Assembly (NCBI GenBank): GCA_964036275.1
Contig: OZ038433.1
Location: forward strand, 15,385,801-15,449,800
Length of the DNA: 64,000 nucleotides
Direction: 5' to 3'
Source: Litoditis marina
Taxonomy: Eukaryota; Nematoda; Chromadorea; Rhabditida; Rhabditidae
Shown here: piece after piece, positions 1 through 12,214 of the stretch
Layout of the letters: every line of letters starts with the position of its first letter
Position numbering within the stretch: the stretch's first letter is position 1
Notes under the pieces: model-generated
What the model was told of the DNA's origin: nothing
The model's input: only the letters and a program-made list of their open reading frames with translations
Databases searched by the model: none
Made by a program: the position numbers and the translations under genes

Positions 1-3000
1 TCCATAAGGCCTTTTTTGCATTCCATAAGGCATTTTTTGCATTCCATAAGGCCTTTTTTGCATTCCATAAGGCCTTTATTGCATTCCATAAGGCCATTTT
101 TGCATTCCATAAGGCCATTTTGGCCATTCCATAAGGCCATTTTGGCCATTCCATAAGGCGACAGACGTGAACTGGATGGGTTTTCATTTACCAAGTACAG
201 CTGGGATTCGGTGAGAAGCACGTTTTCTGTTGTAGAAATGGGATACGTGAGACAGACGGGAGCTGGATGGGTTTTCATTTCTATTTGTTTTCCTTTCCAT
301 AAGGCCTTTTTTGCATTCCATAAGGCCTTTTTTGCATACCATGAGGCCTTTTTTGCATTCCATAAGGTTTTTTTTGCATTCCATAAGGCCTTTTTTGCAT
401 TCCATAAGGCGTTTTTTGCATTCCATAAGGCGTTGTTTGCATTCCATAAGGCGTTTTTTGCATTCCATAAGGCGTTTTTTGCATTCCATAAGGCCTTTTT
501 TGCATTCCATAACCATAAGGCCTTTATTGCATTCCATAAGGCCATTTTTGCATTCCATAAGGCCATTTTGGCCATTCCATAAGGCCATTTTGGCCATTCC
601 ATAAGGCGACAGACGTGAACTGGATGGGTTTTCATTTACCAAGTACAGCTGGGATTCGGTGAGAAGCACGTTTTCTGGAGTAGAAATGGGATACGTGAGA
701 CAGACGGGAGCTGGATGGGTTTTCATTTCTATTTGTTTTCCTTTCCATAAGGCCTTTTTTGCATTCCATAAGGCCTTTTTTGCATACCATGAGGCCTTTT
801 TTGCATTCCATAAGGTTTTTTTTGCATTCCATAAGGCCTTTTTTGCATTCCATAAGGCCTTTTTTGCATTCCATAAGGCCTTTTCATAAGGCCATATTGG
901 CGTTCCATTAGGCCATTTTGGCCATTCCATAAGGCCATTTTGGCCATTCCATAAGGCGACAGACGTGAACTGGATGGGTTTTCATTTACCAAGTACAGCT
1001 GGGATTCGGTGAGAAGCACGTTCTCTGGAGTAGAAATGGGATACGTGAGACAGACGGGAGCTGGATGGGTTTTCATTTCTATTTGTTTTCCTTTCCATAA
1101 GGCCTTTTTTGCATTCCATAAGGCCTTTTTTGCATTCCATAAGGCGTTTTTTTGCATTCCATAAGGCCTTTTTTGCATTCCATAAGGCCATTTTGGCCAT
1201 TTCATAAGGCCATTTGGGTCATTCCATAAGGCCATTTGGGCCATTCCTTTTTGGTCATTCCATAATACCATAAGGCCATTCCATAATACCATAAGGCCTT
1301 TTTTGCATTCCATAAGGCCTTTTTTGCATTTCATAAGGCCTTTTCATAAGGATTGGCGTTCTATAGGGCCATTTTTGCATTCCTAATGCCATTTTGGCAT
1401 TCCATAAGGCCATTTTGGCGTTCCATAAGGCCTTTTTCGCATTCCATAAGGCCTTTTTTGCATTCCATAAGGCATTTTTTGCATTCCATAAGGCCTTTTT
1501 TGCATTCCATAAGGCCTTTATTGCATTCCATAAGGCCATTTTCGCATTCCATAAGGCCATTTTGGCCATTCCATAAGGCCATTTTGGCCATTCCATAAGG
1601 CGACAGACGTGAACTGGATGGGTTTTCATTTACCAAGTACAGCTGGGATTCGGTGAGAAGCACGTTTTCTGGAGTAGAAATGGGATACATGAGACAGACG
1701 GGAGCTGGATGGGTTTTTATTTCTATTTGTTTTCCTTTCCATAAGGCCTTTTTTGCATTCCATAAGGCCTTTTTTGCATACCATGAGGCCTTTTTTGCAT
1801 TCCATAAGGCCTTTTTTGCATTCCATAAGGCCTTTCTTGCATTCCATAAGGCCATTTTTGCATTCCATAAGGCCATTTTGGCCATTCCATAAGGCCATTT
1901 GGGTCATTCCATAAGGCCATTTGGGCCATTCCTCTTTGGCCATTCCATAATACCATAAGGCCATTCCATAATACCATAAGGCCTTTTTTGCATTCCATAA
2001 GGCCTTTTTTGCATTCCATAAGGCCTTTTTTGCATTCCATAAGGCCTTTTTTGCATTCCATAAGGCCTTTTCATAAGGCCATATTGGCGTTCCATTAGGC
2101 CATTTTGGCCATTCCATAAGGCCATTTTGGCCATTCCATAAGGCGACAGACGTGAACTGGATGGGTTTTCATTTACCAAGTACAGCTGGGATTCGGTGAG
2201 AAGCACGTTCTCTGGAGTAGAAATGGGATACGTGAGACAGACGGGAGCTGGATGGGTTTTCATTTCTATTTGTTTTCCTTTCCATAAGGCCTTTTTTGCA
2301 TTCCATAAGGCCTTTTTTGCATTCCATAAGGCGTTTTTTGCATTCCATAAGGCCTTTTTTGCATTCCATAAGGCCATTTTGGCCATTCCATAAGGCCATT
2401 TGGGTCATTCCATAAGGCCATTTGGGCCATTCCTTTTTGGTCATTTCATAATACCATAAGGCCATTCCATAATACCATAAGGCCTTTTTTGCATTCCATA
2501 AGGCCTTTTTTGCATTTCATAAGGCCTTTTCATAAGGATTGGCGTTCTATAGGGCCATTTTTGCATTCCTAATGCCATTTTGGCATTCCATAAGGCCATT
2601 TTGGCGTTCCATAAGGCCTTTTTCGCATTCCATAAGGCCTTTTTTGCATTCCATAAGGCATTTTTTGCATTCCATAAGGCCTTTTTTGCATTCCATAAGG
2701 CCTTTATTGCATTCCATAAGGCCATTTTTGCATTCCATAAGGCCATTTTGGCCATTCCATAAGGCCATTTTGGCCATTCCATAAGGCGACAGACGTGAAC
2801 TGGATGGGTTTTCATTTACCAAGTACAGCTGGGATTCGGTGAGAAGCACGTTTTCTGTTGTAGAAATGGGATACGTGAGACAGACGGGAGCTGGATGGGT
2901 TTTCATTTCTATTTGTTTTCCTTTCCATAAGGCCTTTTTTGCATTCCATAAGGCCTTTTTTGCATACCATGAGGCCTTTTTTGCATTCCATAAGGTTTTT

Positions 3001-5880
3001 TTTGCATTCCATAAGGCCTTTTTTGCATTCCATAAGGCGTTTTTTGCATTCCATAAGGCGTTGTTTGCATTCCATAAGGCGTTTTTTGCATTCCATAAGG
3101 CGTTTTTTGCATTCCATAAGGCCTTTTTTGCATTCCATAACCATAAGGCCTTTATTGCATTCCATAAGGCCATTTTTGCATTCCATAAGGCCATTTTGGC
3201 CATTCCATAAGGCCATTTTGGCCATTCCATAAGGCGACAGACGTGAACTGGATGGGTTTTCATTTACCAAGTACAGCTGGGATTCGGTGAGAAGCACGTT
3301 TTCTGGAGTAGAAATGGGATACGTGAGACAGACGGGAGCTGGATGGGTTTTCATTTCTATTTGTTTTCCTTTCCATAAGGCCTTTTTTGCATTCCATAAG
3401 GCCTTTTTTGCATACCATGAGGCCTTTTTTGCATTCCATAAGGTTTTTTTTGCATTCCATAAGGCCTTTTTTGCATTCCATAAGGCCTTTTTTGCATTCC
3501 ATAAGGCCTTTTCATAAGGCCATATTGGCGTTCCATTAGGCCATTTTGGCCATTCCATAAGGCCATTTTGGCCATTCCATAAGGCGACAGACGTGAACTG
3601 GATGGGTTTTCATTTACCAAGTACAGCTGGGATTCGGTGAGAAGCACGTTCTCTGGAGTAGAAATGGGATACGTGAGACAGACGGGAGCTGGATGGGTTT
3701 TCATTTCTATTTGTTTTCCTTTCCATAAGGCCTTTTTTGCATTCCATAAGGCCTTTTTTGCATTCCATAAGGCGTTTTTTGCATTCCATAAGGCCTTTTT
3801 TGCATTCCATAAGGCCATTTTGGCCATTCCATAAGGCCATTTGGGTCATTCCATAAGGCCATTTGGGCCATTCCTTTTTGGTCATTTCATAATACCATAA
3901 GGCCATTCCATAATACCATAAGGCCTTTTTTGCATTCCATAAGGCCTTTTTTTGCATTTCATAAGGCCTTTTCATAAGGATTGGCGTTCTATAGGGCCAT
4001 TTTTGCATTCCTAATGCCATTTTGGCATTCCATAAGGCCATTTTGGCGTTCCATAAGGCCTTTTTCGCATTCCATAAGGCCTTTTTTGCATTCCATAAGG
4101 CATTTTTTGCATTCCATAAGGCCTTTTTTGCATTCCATAAGGCCTTTATTGCATTCCATAAGGCCATTTTTGCATTCCATAAGGCCATTTTGGCCATTCC
4201 ATAAGGCCATTTTGGCCATTCCATAAGGCGACAGACGTGAACTGGATGGGTTTTCATTTACCAAGTACAGCTGGGATTCGGTGAGAAGCACGTTTTCTGT
4301 TGTAGAAATGGGATACGTGAGACAGACGGGAGCTGGATGGGTTTTCATTTCTATTTGTTTTCCTTTCCATAAGGCCTTTTTTGCATTCCATAAGGCCTTT
4401 TTTGCATACCATGAGGCCTTTTTTGCATTCCATAAGGTTTTTTTTGCATTCCATAAGGCCTTTTTGCATTCCATAAGGCGTTTTTTGCATTCCATAAGGC
4501 GTTTCTTGCATTCCATAAGGCGTTTTTTGCATTCCATAAGGCGTTTTTTGCATTCCATAAGGCCTTTTTTGCATTCCATAACCATAAGGCCTTTATTGCA
4601 TTCCATAAGGCCATTTTTGCATTCCATAAGGCCATTTTGGCCATTCCATAAGGCCATTTTGGCCATTCCATAAGGCGACAGACGTGAACTGGATGGGTTT
4701 TCATTTACCAAGTACAGCTGGGATTCGGTGAGAAGCACGTTTTCTGGAGTAGAAATGGGATACGTGAGACAGACGGGAGCTGGATGGGTTTTCATTTCTA
4801 TTTGTTTTCCTTTCCATAAGGCCTTTTTTGCATTCCATAAGGCCTTTTTTGCATACCATGAGGCCTTTTTTGCATTCCATAAGGTTTTTTTTGCATTCCA
4901 TAAGGCCTTTTTTGCATTCCATAAGGCGTTTTTTGCATTCCATAAGGCCTTTTTTGCATTCCATAAGGCCTTTTTTGCATACCATGAGGCCTTTTTTGCA
5001 TTCCATAAGGCCTTTTTTGCATTCCATAAGGCCTTTCTTGCATTCCATAAGGCCATTTTTGCATTCCATAAGGCCATTTTGGCCATTCCATAAGGCCATT
5101 TGGGTCATTCCATAAGGCCATTTGGGCCATTCCTTTTTGGCCATTCCATAATACCATAAGGCCATTCCATAATACCATAAGGCCTTTTTTGCATTCCATA
5201 AGGCCTTTTTTGCATTCCATAAGGCCTTTTCATAAGGCCATATTGGCGTTCCATAAGGCCATTTTGGCCATTTCATAAAGCCATTTTGGCCATTCCATAA
5301 GGCGACAGACGTGAACTGGATGGGTTTTCATTTACCAAGTACAGCTGGGATTCGGTGAGAAGCACGTTCTCTGGAGTAGAAATGGGATACGTGAGACAGA
5401 CGGGAGCTGGATGAGTTTTCATTTCTATTTGTTTTCCTTTCCATAAGGCCTTTTTTGCATTCCATAAGGCGTTTTTTGCATTCCATAAGGCCTTTTTATA
5501 AGGCCATTTTTGCATTCCATAAGGCCATTTTGGCCATTCCATAAGGCCATTTTGGCCATTCCATAAGGCGACAGACGTGAACTGGATGGGTTTTCATTTA
5601 CCAAGTACAGCTGGGATTCGGTGAGAAGCACGTTCTCTGGAGTAGAAATGGGATACGTGAGACAGACGGGAGCTGGATGAGTTTTCATTTCTATTTGTTT
5701 TCCTTTCCATAAGGCCTTTTTTGCATTCCATAAGGCGTTTTTTGCATTCCATAAGGCGTTTTTTGCATTCCATAAGGCCTTTTTTGCATTCCATAAGGCC
5801 ATTTTGGCCATTCCATAAGGCCATTTGGGTCATTCCATAAGGCCATTTGGGCCATTCGTTTTTGGTCATTCCATAATACC
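1..5880 (+). repeat. Satellite array A, 21-bp unit, + orientation
   Basis: Tandem array of a unit of about 21 bp (CCATAAGGCC, then a T-run or ATTTTTG/ATTTTGG, then CATT). Variants include units with GGCG, GGCA, GGTT and GGCCATTTTGGCCATT, and composite units with CCATAATACC. Twelve copies of the 139-bp spacer interrupt it, starting near 158, 606, 956, 1600, 2143, 2786, 3234, 3584, 4228, 4675, 5302 and 5568. The segment from 1 to about 1640 is repeated almost exactly from 2629, an offset of 2628 bp. The array starts outside the window and ends at an inversion junction near 5880. No gene is supported; the open frames only reflect a unit length divisible by three. Confidence 0.95.
158..296 (+). 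repeat. 139-bp interspersed spacer unit (type copy)
   Basis: Non-satellite module running from GCGACAGACGTGAACTGG to TGTTTTCCTTT, embedded between 21-bp units. About 47 copies occur. Plus-strand starts: 158, 606, 956, 1600, 2143, 2786, 3234, 3584, 4228, 4675, 5302, 5568, 17912, 19472, 22153, 23734, 24577, 26114, 28161, 29701, 31968, 34056, 35566, 37106, 39373, 40696, 41593, 41888, 51695, 53522, 53817, 54368, 55328, 55623, 61168, 61781, 62014, 62330, 63066 and 63381. Minus copies span roughly 6578-6716, 7828-7966, 8144-8282, 8461-8599, 14196-14327, 14610-14748 and 15217-15355, with a truncated one at 5881-5971. Each copy has an internal repeat: GATGGGTTTTCATTT occurs twice, about 91 bp apart. 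The centre holds GAGAAGCACGTTCTC, a small inverted repeat. Copies at 158, 2786 and 4228 share the variant CTGTTGTAG in place of CTGGAGTAG. Confidence 0.9.
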
Positions 5881-8646
5881 ACGTATCCCATTTCTACTCC
5901 AGAGAACGTGCTTCTCACCGAATCCCAGCTGTACTTGGTAAATGAAAACCCATCGAGTTCACGTCTGTCGCCTTATGGAATGGCCAAAATGGCCTTATGA
6001 AATGCAAAAATGGCCTTATGGAATGCAATAAAGGCCTTATGGAATGCAAAAAAGGCCTTATGGAATGCAAAAAATGCCTTATGGAATGCAAAAAAAGCCT
6101 TATGGAATGCAAAAAAGGCCTTATGGAACGCCAAAATGGCCTTATGGAATGCAAAAATGGCCTTATAGAACGCCAATATGGCCTTATGAAAAGGCCTTAT
6201 GAAATGCAAAAAAGGCCTTATGGAATGCAAAAAAAGCCTTATGGAATGCAAAAAAGGCCTTATGGAACGCCAAAATGGCCTTATGGAATGCAAAAATGGC
6301 CTTATAGAACGCCAATATGGCCTTATGAAAAGGCCTTATGAAATGCAAAAAAGGCCTTATGGAATGCAAAAAAGGCCTTATGGTATTATGGAATGGCCTT
6401 ATGGTATTATGGATTGACCAAAAAGGAATGGCCCAAATGGCCTTATGGAATGACCCAAATGGCCTTATGGAATGGCCAAAATGGCCTTATGGAATGCAAA
6501 AAAGGCCTTATGGAATGCAAAAAACGCCTTATGGAATGCAAATAAGGCCTTATGGAATGCAAAAAAAGGCCTTATGGAAAGGAAAACAAATAGAAATGAA
6601 AACCCATCCAGCTCCCGTCTGTCTCACGTATCCCATTTCTCCTCCAGAGAACGTGCTTCTCACCGAATCCCAGCTGTACTTGGTAAATGAAAACCCATCC
6701 AGTTCACGTCTGTCGCCTTATGGAATGGCCAAAATGGCCTTATGGAATGGCCAAAATGGCCTTATGGAACGCCAATATGGCCTTATGAAAAGGCCTTATG
6801 AAATGCAAAAAAGGCCTTATGGAATGCAAAAAAGGCCTTATGGTATTATGGAATGGCCTTATGGTATTATGGATTGACCAAAAAGGAATGGCCCAAATGG
6901 CCTTATGGAATGACCCAAATGGCCTTATGGAATGGCCAAAATGGCCTTATGGAATGCAAAAAAGGCCTTATGGAATGCAAAAAACGCCTTATGGAATGCA
7001 AAAATGGCCTTATGGAATGCAAAAAAGGCCTTATGGAATGCAAAAAAGGCCTTATGGAATGCAAAAAAGGCCTTATGGAACGCCAAAATGGCCTTATGGA
7101 ATGCCAAAATGGCCTTATGGAATGCAAAAATGGCCTTATGGAACGCCAATATGGCCTTATGAAAAGGCCTTATGAAATGCAAAAAAGGCCTTATGGAATG
7201 CAAAAAAGGCCTTATGGTATTATGGAATGGCCTTATGGTATTATGGAATGACCAAAAAGGAATGGCCAAAATGGCCTTATGGAATGCAAAAATGGCCTTA
7301 TGGAATGCAAGAAAGGCCTTATGGAATGCAAAAAAGGCCTTATGGAATGCAAAAAACGCCTTATGGAATGCAAAAAACGCATTATGGAATGCAAAAAATG
7401 CCTTATGGAATGCAAAAAAGGCCTTATGGAATGCAAAAAAGGCCTTATGGAACGCCAAAATGGCCTTATGGAATGCCAAAATGGCCTTATGGCATGCAAA
7501 AATGGCCTTATGGAACACGTCAATATGGCCTTATGAAAAGGCCTTATGGAATGCAAAAAAGGCCTTATGGTATTATGGAATGGCCTTATGGTAATATGGA
7601 ATGGCCAAAAAGGAATGGCCCAAATGGCCTTATGGAATGACCCGAATGGCCTTATGGAATGGCCAAAATGGCCCTGATGGAATGCAAAAATGGCCTTATG
7701 GAATGCAAAAAAGGCCTTATGGAATGCAAAAAACGCCTTATGGAATGCAAAAAACGCCTTATGAAATGCAAAAAATGCCTTATGAAATGCAAAAAAGGCC
7801 TTATGGAATGCAAAAAAGGCCTTATGGAAAGGAAAACAAATAGAAATGAAAACCCATCCAGCTCCCGTCTGTCTCACGTATCCCATTTCTACTCCAGAGA
7901 ACGTGCTTCTCACCGAATCCCAGCTGTACTTGGTAAATGAAAACCCATCCAGTTCACGTCTGTCGCCTTATGGAATGGCCAAAATGGCCTTATGGAATGC
8001 AAAAAAGGCCTTATGGAATGCAAAAAAGGCCTTATGGAATGCAAAAAAGGCCTTATGGAATGCAAAAAACGCCTTATGGAATGCAAAAAAAGCCTTATGG
8101 AATGCAAAAAAAGGCCTTATGGAATGCAAAAAAGGCCTTATGGAAAGGAAAACAAATAGAAATGAAAACCCATCCAGCTCCCGTCTGTCTCACGTATCCC
8201 ATTTCTACTCCAGAGAACGTGCTTCTCACCGAATCCCAGCTGTACTTGGTAAATGAAAACCCATCCAGTTCACGTCTGTCGCCTTATGGAATGGCCAAAA
8301 TGGCCTTATGGAATGCAAAAAAGGCCTTATGGAATGCAAAAAAGGCCTTATGGAATGCAAAAAAGGCCTTATGGAATGCAAAAAACGCCTTATGGAATGC
8401 AAAAAAAAGCCTTATGGAATGCAAAAAAAAGCCTTATGGAATGCAAAAAAGGCCTTATGGAAAGGAAAACAAATAGAAATGAAAACCCATCCAGCTCCCG
8501 TCTGTCTCACGTATCCCATTTCTACTCCAGAGAACGTGCTTCTCACCGAATCCCAGCTGTACTTGGTAAATGAAAACCCATCCAGTTCACGTCTGTCGCC
8601 TTATGGAATGGCAAAAATGGCCTTATGGAATGCCAAAATGGCCTTA
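5881..8646 (-). repeat. Satellite array A', inverted orientation
   Basis: The same 21-bp satellite now reads as its reverse complement (CCTTATGGAATGCAAAAAAGG). It starts at about 5881 with a spacer copy lacking its first 45-50 bp, so the inversion breakpoint falls inside a spacer. Complete inverted spacers lie at 6578-6716, 7828-7966, 8144-8282 and 8461-8599. The array is interrupted at 8646/8647 by transposon 1 and resumes at 13425. No gene is supported. Confidence 0.93.
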
Positions 8647-8665
8647 CACACGACTCAAAGCGCGG
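8647..8665 (+). repeat. Left terminal inverted repeat of transposon 1
   Basis: Nineteen bases beginning CACACGACTCAAAGCGC, exactly complementary to 13406-13424. Preceded by the TA target duplication at 8645-8646. Confidence 0.95.
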
Positions 8666-8815
8666 CCCGCCACCGGCCAGGGCGCAGCCCGCGCGCAGAT
8701 AGGCGCGTTGTGCGGCGGCGACGCCTGTACCCGCCCCTTTCTGCGCGCGGACTGCGCGCAGCCTGCATTTTCCCCGCTCTCTGCCAGCAGGCTGCGCGCA
8801 GTCCGCGATTTGACT
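8660..8815. repeat. GC-rich subterminal repeats, left end of transposon 1
   Basis: Dense GC region with repeated CTGCGCGCAG/GCGCGCAG and GCAGCCTGC-like words in both orientations. It contrasts sharply with the AT-rich interior. Clustered short subterminal repeats are typical transposase-binding regions in CACTA-like elements; binding here is inference. Confidence 0.7.
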
Positions 8816-11104
8816 GCGACTGAGTGATACCGACCCCTACATTAATAAACACTTTGAGGAAACTTTTATTTGAGATCCTCTAACTTGACAACATGAAAGA
8901 AAACAACGCACATGCTCACGAAGGCCTGTATGAGAACTTTACTGAGAAACAAAAGTTAACTAACAACTATAGTTAGCTAGTGGTGAAGTTACAAATATCA
9001 TGAATGAAACTATTTGTGTGAAAATGCACGTTTAGGGTCACAGTAGTATTACCTAGGAAATTAACTTATGCAAAGTAAAAAAGCTAGAATGTTAAATAAT
9101 ACTAAAGGATAAGATGATTGGATGAATAATACAATGTAACGCAATGTCACTAATGCGAAAGAGTAGCAGTAGGAATTCAGGAAATAAAGAATTTATATTT
9201 ACTCACTTCCATGACCTGAAGCTCGTAGAGAACTGGGGGGAAAGAAAGATAATTTAGATAACGGAATGAAGTAAAGCTTCCGGAATCGGGACAAGTATTG
9301 CTAATAATAAGATGACAGATGGCAAATGCAAATTGAATACCGTAACCAGCAGTTGTTTTCTTTGGCTGTCACTTCGCTCGGTGAGGTTGTAGAACAAATA
9401 ATTCCGGATCCCCAATACGATGGGAATGTTCTGAAATAGGCAACCTAGGAATTAAGCAGCTTTAATTTCATGGCAACAACATATCTTCAAGTTAAACGCT
9501 GTGTGCATTACATTGTGTCATACTGCGCAACGTAAAGAAATTAGATTACGACGTCGAGATCTAATTTCAACTTTGGTAACATCATTGCCAAACCAATGAG
9601 CTAAATGAACTTGAAAAAGAGCTTCGTTTCGCGCAAAACCTTCGCTATTTCTCAATAAAGTTTCACATAATGTGCAAGGTAAGCGGACAATGGGTTTCTT
9701 GTGGACTAAAAGAATAATATCTTTCTGGTGTGTGTTCTTGCGTATCAACTTGCGTTCTTGCGTATCTTGGTGGTCAATAATACATTTCAAACGAGGATCT
9801 TTTACCCGAAAACCAAAAACAATGAATCAGTCATACCTATATGCATTCGGCGGTCAGACTATCGCTTCCTGGCGTCAGTGGTGCTGCCAACCAGCGTCGA
9901 CACATCGTAGTGATTTGGCCCTGGCCGTCAGACAGCACACTGAAAGTTTTAAGAATACAGGAACAAAAGTAAAAAGTCGAATAAAAGACAAAAAAATAAA
10001 TATAGGTTGTTATGTTATGTTATCAACAATTGATTATCATGTCCACAAGAACTAGAGAGAAGTGGCTTTGAAAAGAGGTGAGAATTGGTTCGGTAAGTTT
10101 CAGACTCCAAAAATGACCTAGAAAGCGATGCAGATTACCATAATTTGCATAAATTCCGGTTTTTTATAGAAAACCTTGGCGGTTGACCAGACAATCTGTC
10201 CCACTTTTGAAAAGGGAATGGGGAGCTTCATAACTGATGCTAGGATTACGTGAATCTATGCGATTAACGTGATTGAACAGGAGAACGCCTTCCTCTTGAA
10301 GAACAGTTGAATATTCACACTCTGCTGGTGTGTTCTACGGAATTTTAAGTACGCTGGTACGCTCTTAGACTCACTAAGAATGTTTGAAAGGAATAGTGAT
10401 TGCTGCGTTTCGGAACAAGTGGAAAAATGTAGTCAATTTTTACATGAGATAACAAAACTTACGGGATTTTGAGTTCGATTATAATCCATTATGAAATGAG
10501 AGACAAACTAAAAAGTACATGTTGACAATTGATTCCAGTCATACCTTATCTATGGCCAACCATTCGTATCCCAGCGTCCGCCCGTTCAAGCCAGCCCGTC
10601 CGCCCGTTCAGGCCACGAAAGTTATAGTACTGAAAATTTAAAGAGGATGAAACTACAAGAAAAATTTAAAACTTAGAGCAGAAACTAATTTGCATTAGTG
10701 TTCCTTTTACGGAGCGGTATACTCATACTATTTTCAGTATGCCTTATCCTTATGAAACACGGCAGAAAAATGAGACCACGCGCACGTCTTAAAATTGACA
10801 GGCATGTGCATCATACACTACTACACACATACAACACACGCATATCAGACAAAAAAAATTGTGCTAACATATTTCCAAAGTGAAAGTGACCCAAGCGCAC
10901 ATTTTCCGTGATAACAACTTGTCTCTATTCTTAAAAATCGTAGCTTCTGAACTTCTTCACGTTTAACATTTGAAAAATGAGACCACGCGCAATTTGACAT
11001 GACGCAAAAAAATTGTCCCTTTGCCTTACAAATTGCTCAAAATAAATAGATTGCTATACTCAAAGGTGACTACGCCAAACTTAGCGAATTCTTTATTTAA
11101 CTCG

Positions 11105-11280
11105 GTATTCCGTTAACCCTAACCGTTAACCATTAACCGGGTTACCGGGTTAATTCTTTTGCTAACCACATGGTAACCTAAAATTTCCTCCAAAAGACAT
11201 AGTAAAAGATGGTTACCACTGGGTTAAAAGGATTACCCGTGTAACCTCGTTAAGGTTACCCCGTAGGGTTAACAAAATAC
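11105..11280. repeat. GTTACC/GTTAACC-rich block in transposon 1
   Basis: Multiple GGTTACC and GGGTTAACC-like words in both orientations within about 175 bp, ending shortly before the MITE. Similar words recur at 12215-13190 and in the other family member at 59880-60520, so they are a property of the transposon family. They are irregular and not telomeric. Confidence 0.65.
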
Positions 11281-11312
11281 CCGATTCCTTGTGGAATTGG
11301 CCCTAAAACTTG

Positions 11313-11529
11313 GGCACCAGGAAAAACTCATTCAAAAATAAAACTCATTGCTCAAAAACTCATTGAGAATTAAACCTCATTAACTTATTTTTAGTCAGAA
11401 TTTCAAAAATGCCACAAAAATAGGAAGTTAATTACTGCTTTTCTCAACCATTATATACTTAATGAGATTTATTTCGTAATGAGTTATACTTTAATGAGTT
11501 TTATTTCTGAATGAGTTATTCTGGTTGCC
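11313..11529. mobile_element. Nested MITE, 217 bp, 8-bp target duplication
   Basis: The left end begins GGCACCAGGAAAAACTCATT. The reverse complement of the right end begins GGCAACCAGAATAACTCATT, and the similarity continues through AAATAAAACTCATT, giving imperfect inverted termini of about 38 bp. The block is flanked by the direct repeat AAAACTTG at 11305-11312 and 11530-11537. An 8-bp duplication is typical of hAT (also P-type) transposition. There is no coding capacity. It is inserted inside transposon 1 and is therefore younger than it. Confidence 0.8.
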
Positions 11530-11671
11530 AAAACTTGACTAGATTGTCGACTAGCACAACTCATTGAGTACAATATTTGATTTGACACAACAACCCCACG
11601 GACGATCGATAAAATTTCTACACTACTTAACATCGAAGAGTGAAAAGAAATAAAATAATAAGCAAACATAC

Positions 11672-11765
11672 CTCGAAATGCATTTTCTTTTCTCGAACCG
11701 ACCGCACTCACAAACAAGCTCACATACATACTTGTTGTGGGGAAACACAAGAAAGCTCGTGAAAC
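11672..11765 (-). other. Candidate exon in transposon 1
   Basis: On the minus strand this stretch follows TTTTTTTCAG and is followed by GTATGTTTGC, both strong nematode-style splice signals. One frame reads through with several cysteines (KYVCELVCECGRFEK). No partner exons in a consistent frame were found, so it may be a relic of a lost transposon gene or chance. Confidence 0.3.
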
Positions 11766-12214
11766 CTGAAAAAAAAACAGTATAGCCATTACTTTTGTAC
11801 GAAATAGAACAAACAAATATGAAGAATAAACATAGTTGCATAGAAAAATTGAAGCAAACTTTTTGAAGAAAATTAAATTTAGACCACGACGTCTCATCTA
11901 AAATAGTGTGTTCAGTCGAGCAGTGTACAATGTACATTTCGCGCGAAACGTCTGAGACTATTGACAGCGAACTGAAGGCGGAAGGTGGTATTAATTCCAC
12001 ACACTAAATAAACGTATTTTATGAATAAACAAGTCAGTTGTGAACGTCAAAAATTAAAAGTGTCAGAAATGGAATGAGAATGAATGGAAAAGATAGTTTA
12101 TAAACACTCAAACATCGAACTAATCGAAAAAAAACATTGTAGTTTGCTCTGGCCGAGGTCATTTTTTTCCGAACCATCTTCCCGAACCAGAATCGCACTT
12201 GCTGAACCGAGTGC

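Noticed and set aside
1..5880. CRISPR-like array (short repeats with regular spacing)
   Set aside because: The units are contiguous and near-identical with no unique spacers; the 139-bp module is itself repeated, no cas genes are present and the context is eukaryotic.
9518..10055. Overlapping frames of 90 (-) and 127 (+) codons in transposon 1
   Set aside because: They overlap on opposite strands, have no recognised motif and lack splice or context support.
11105..11280. Telomere-like GTTAACC/GGTTACC repeats
   Set aside because: The words are irregular, occur in both orientations and are shared with the other copy of the transposon; they are not tandem TTAGGC.
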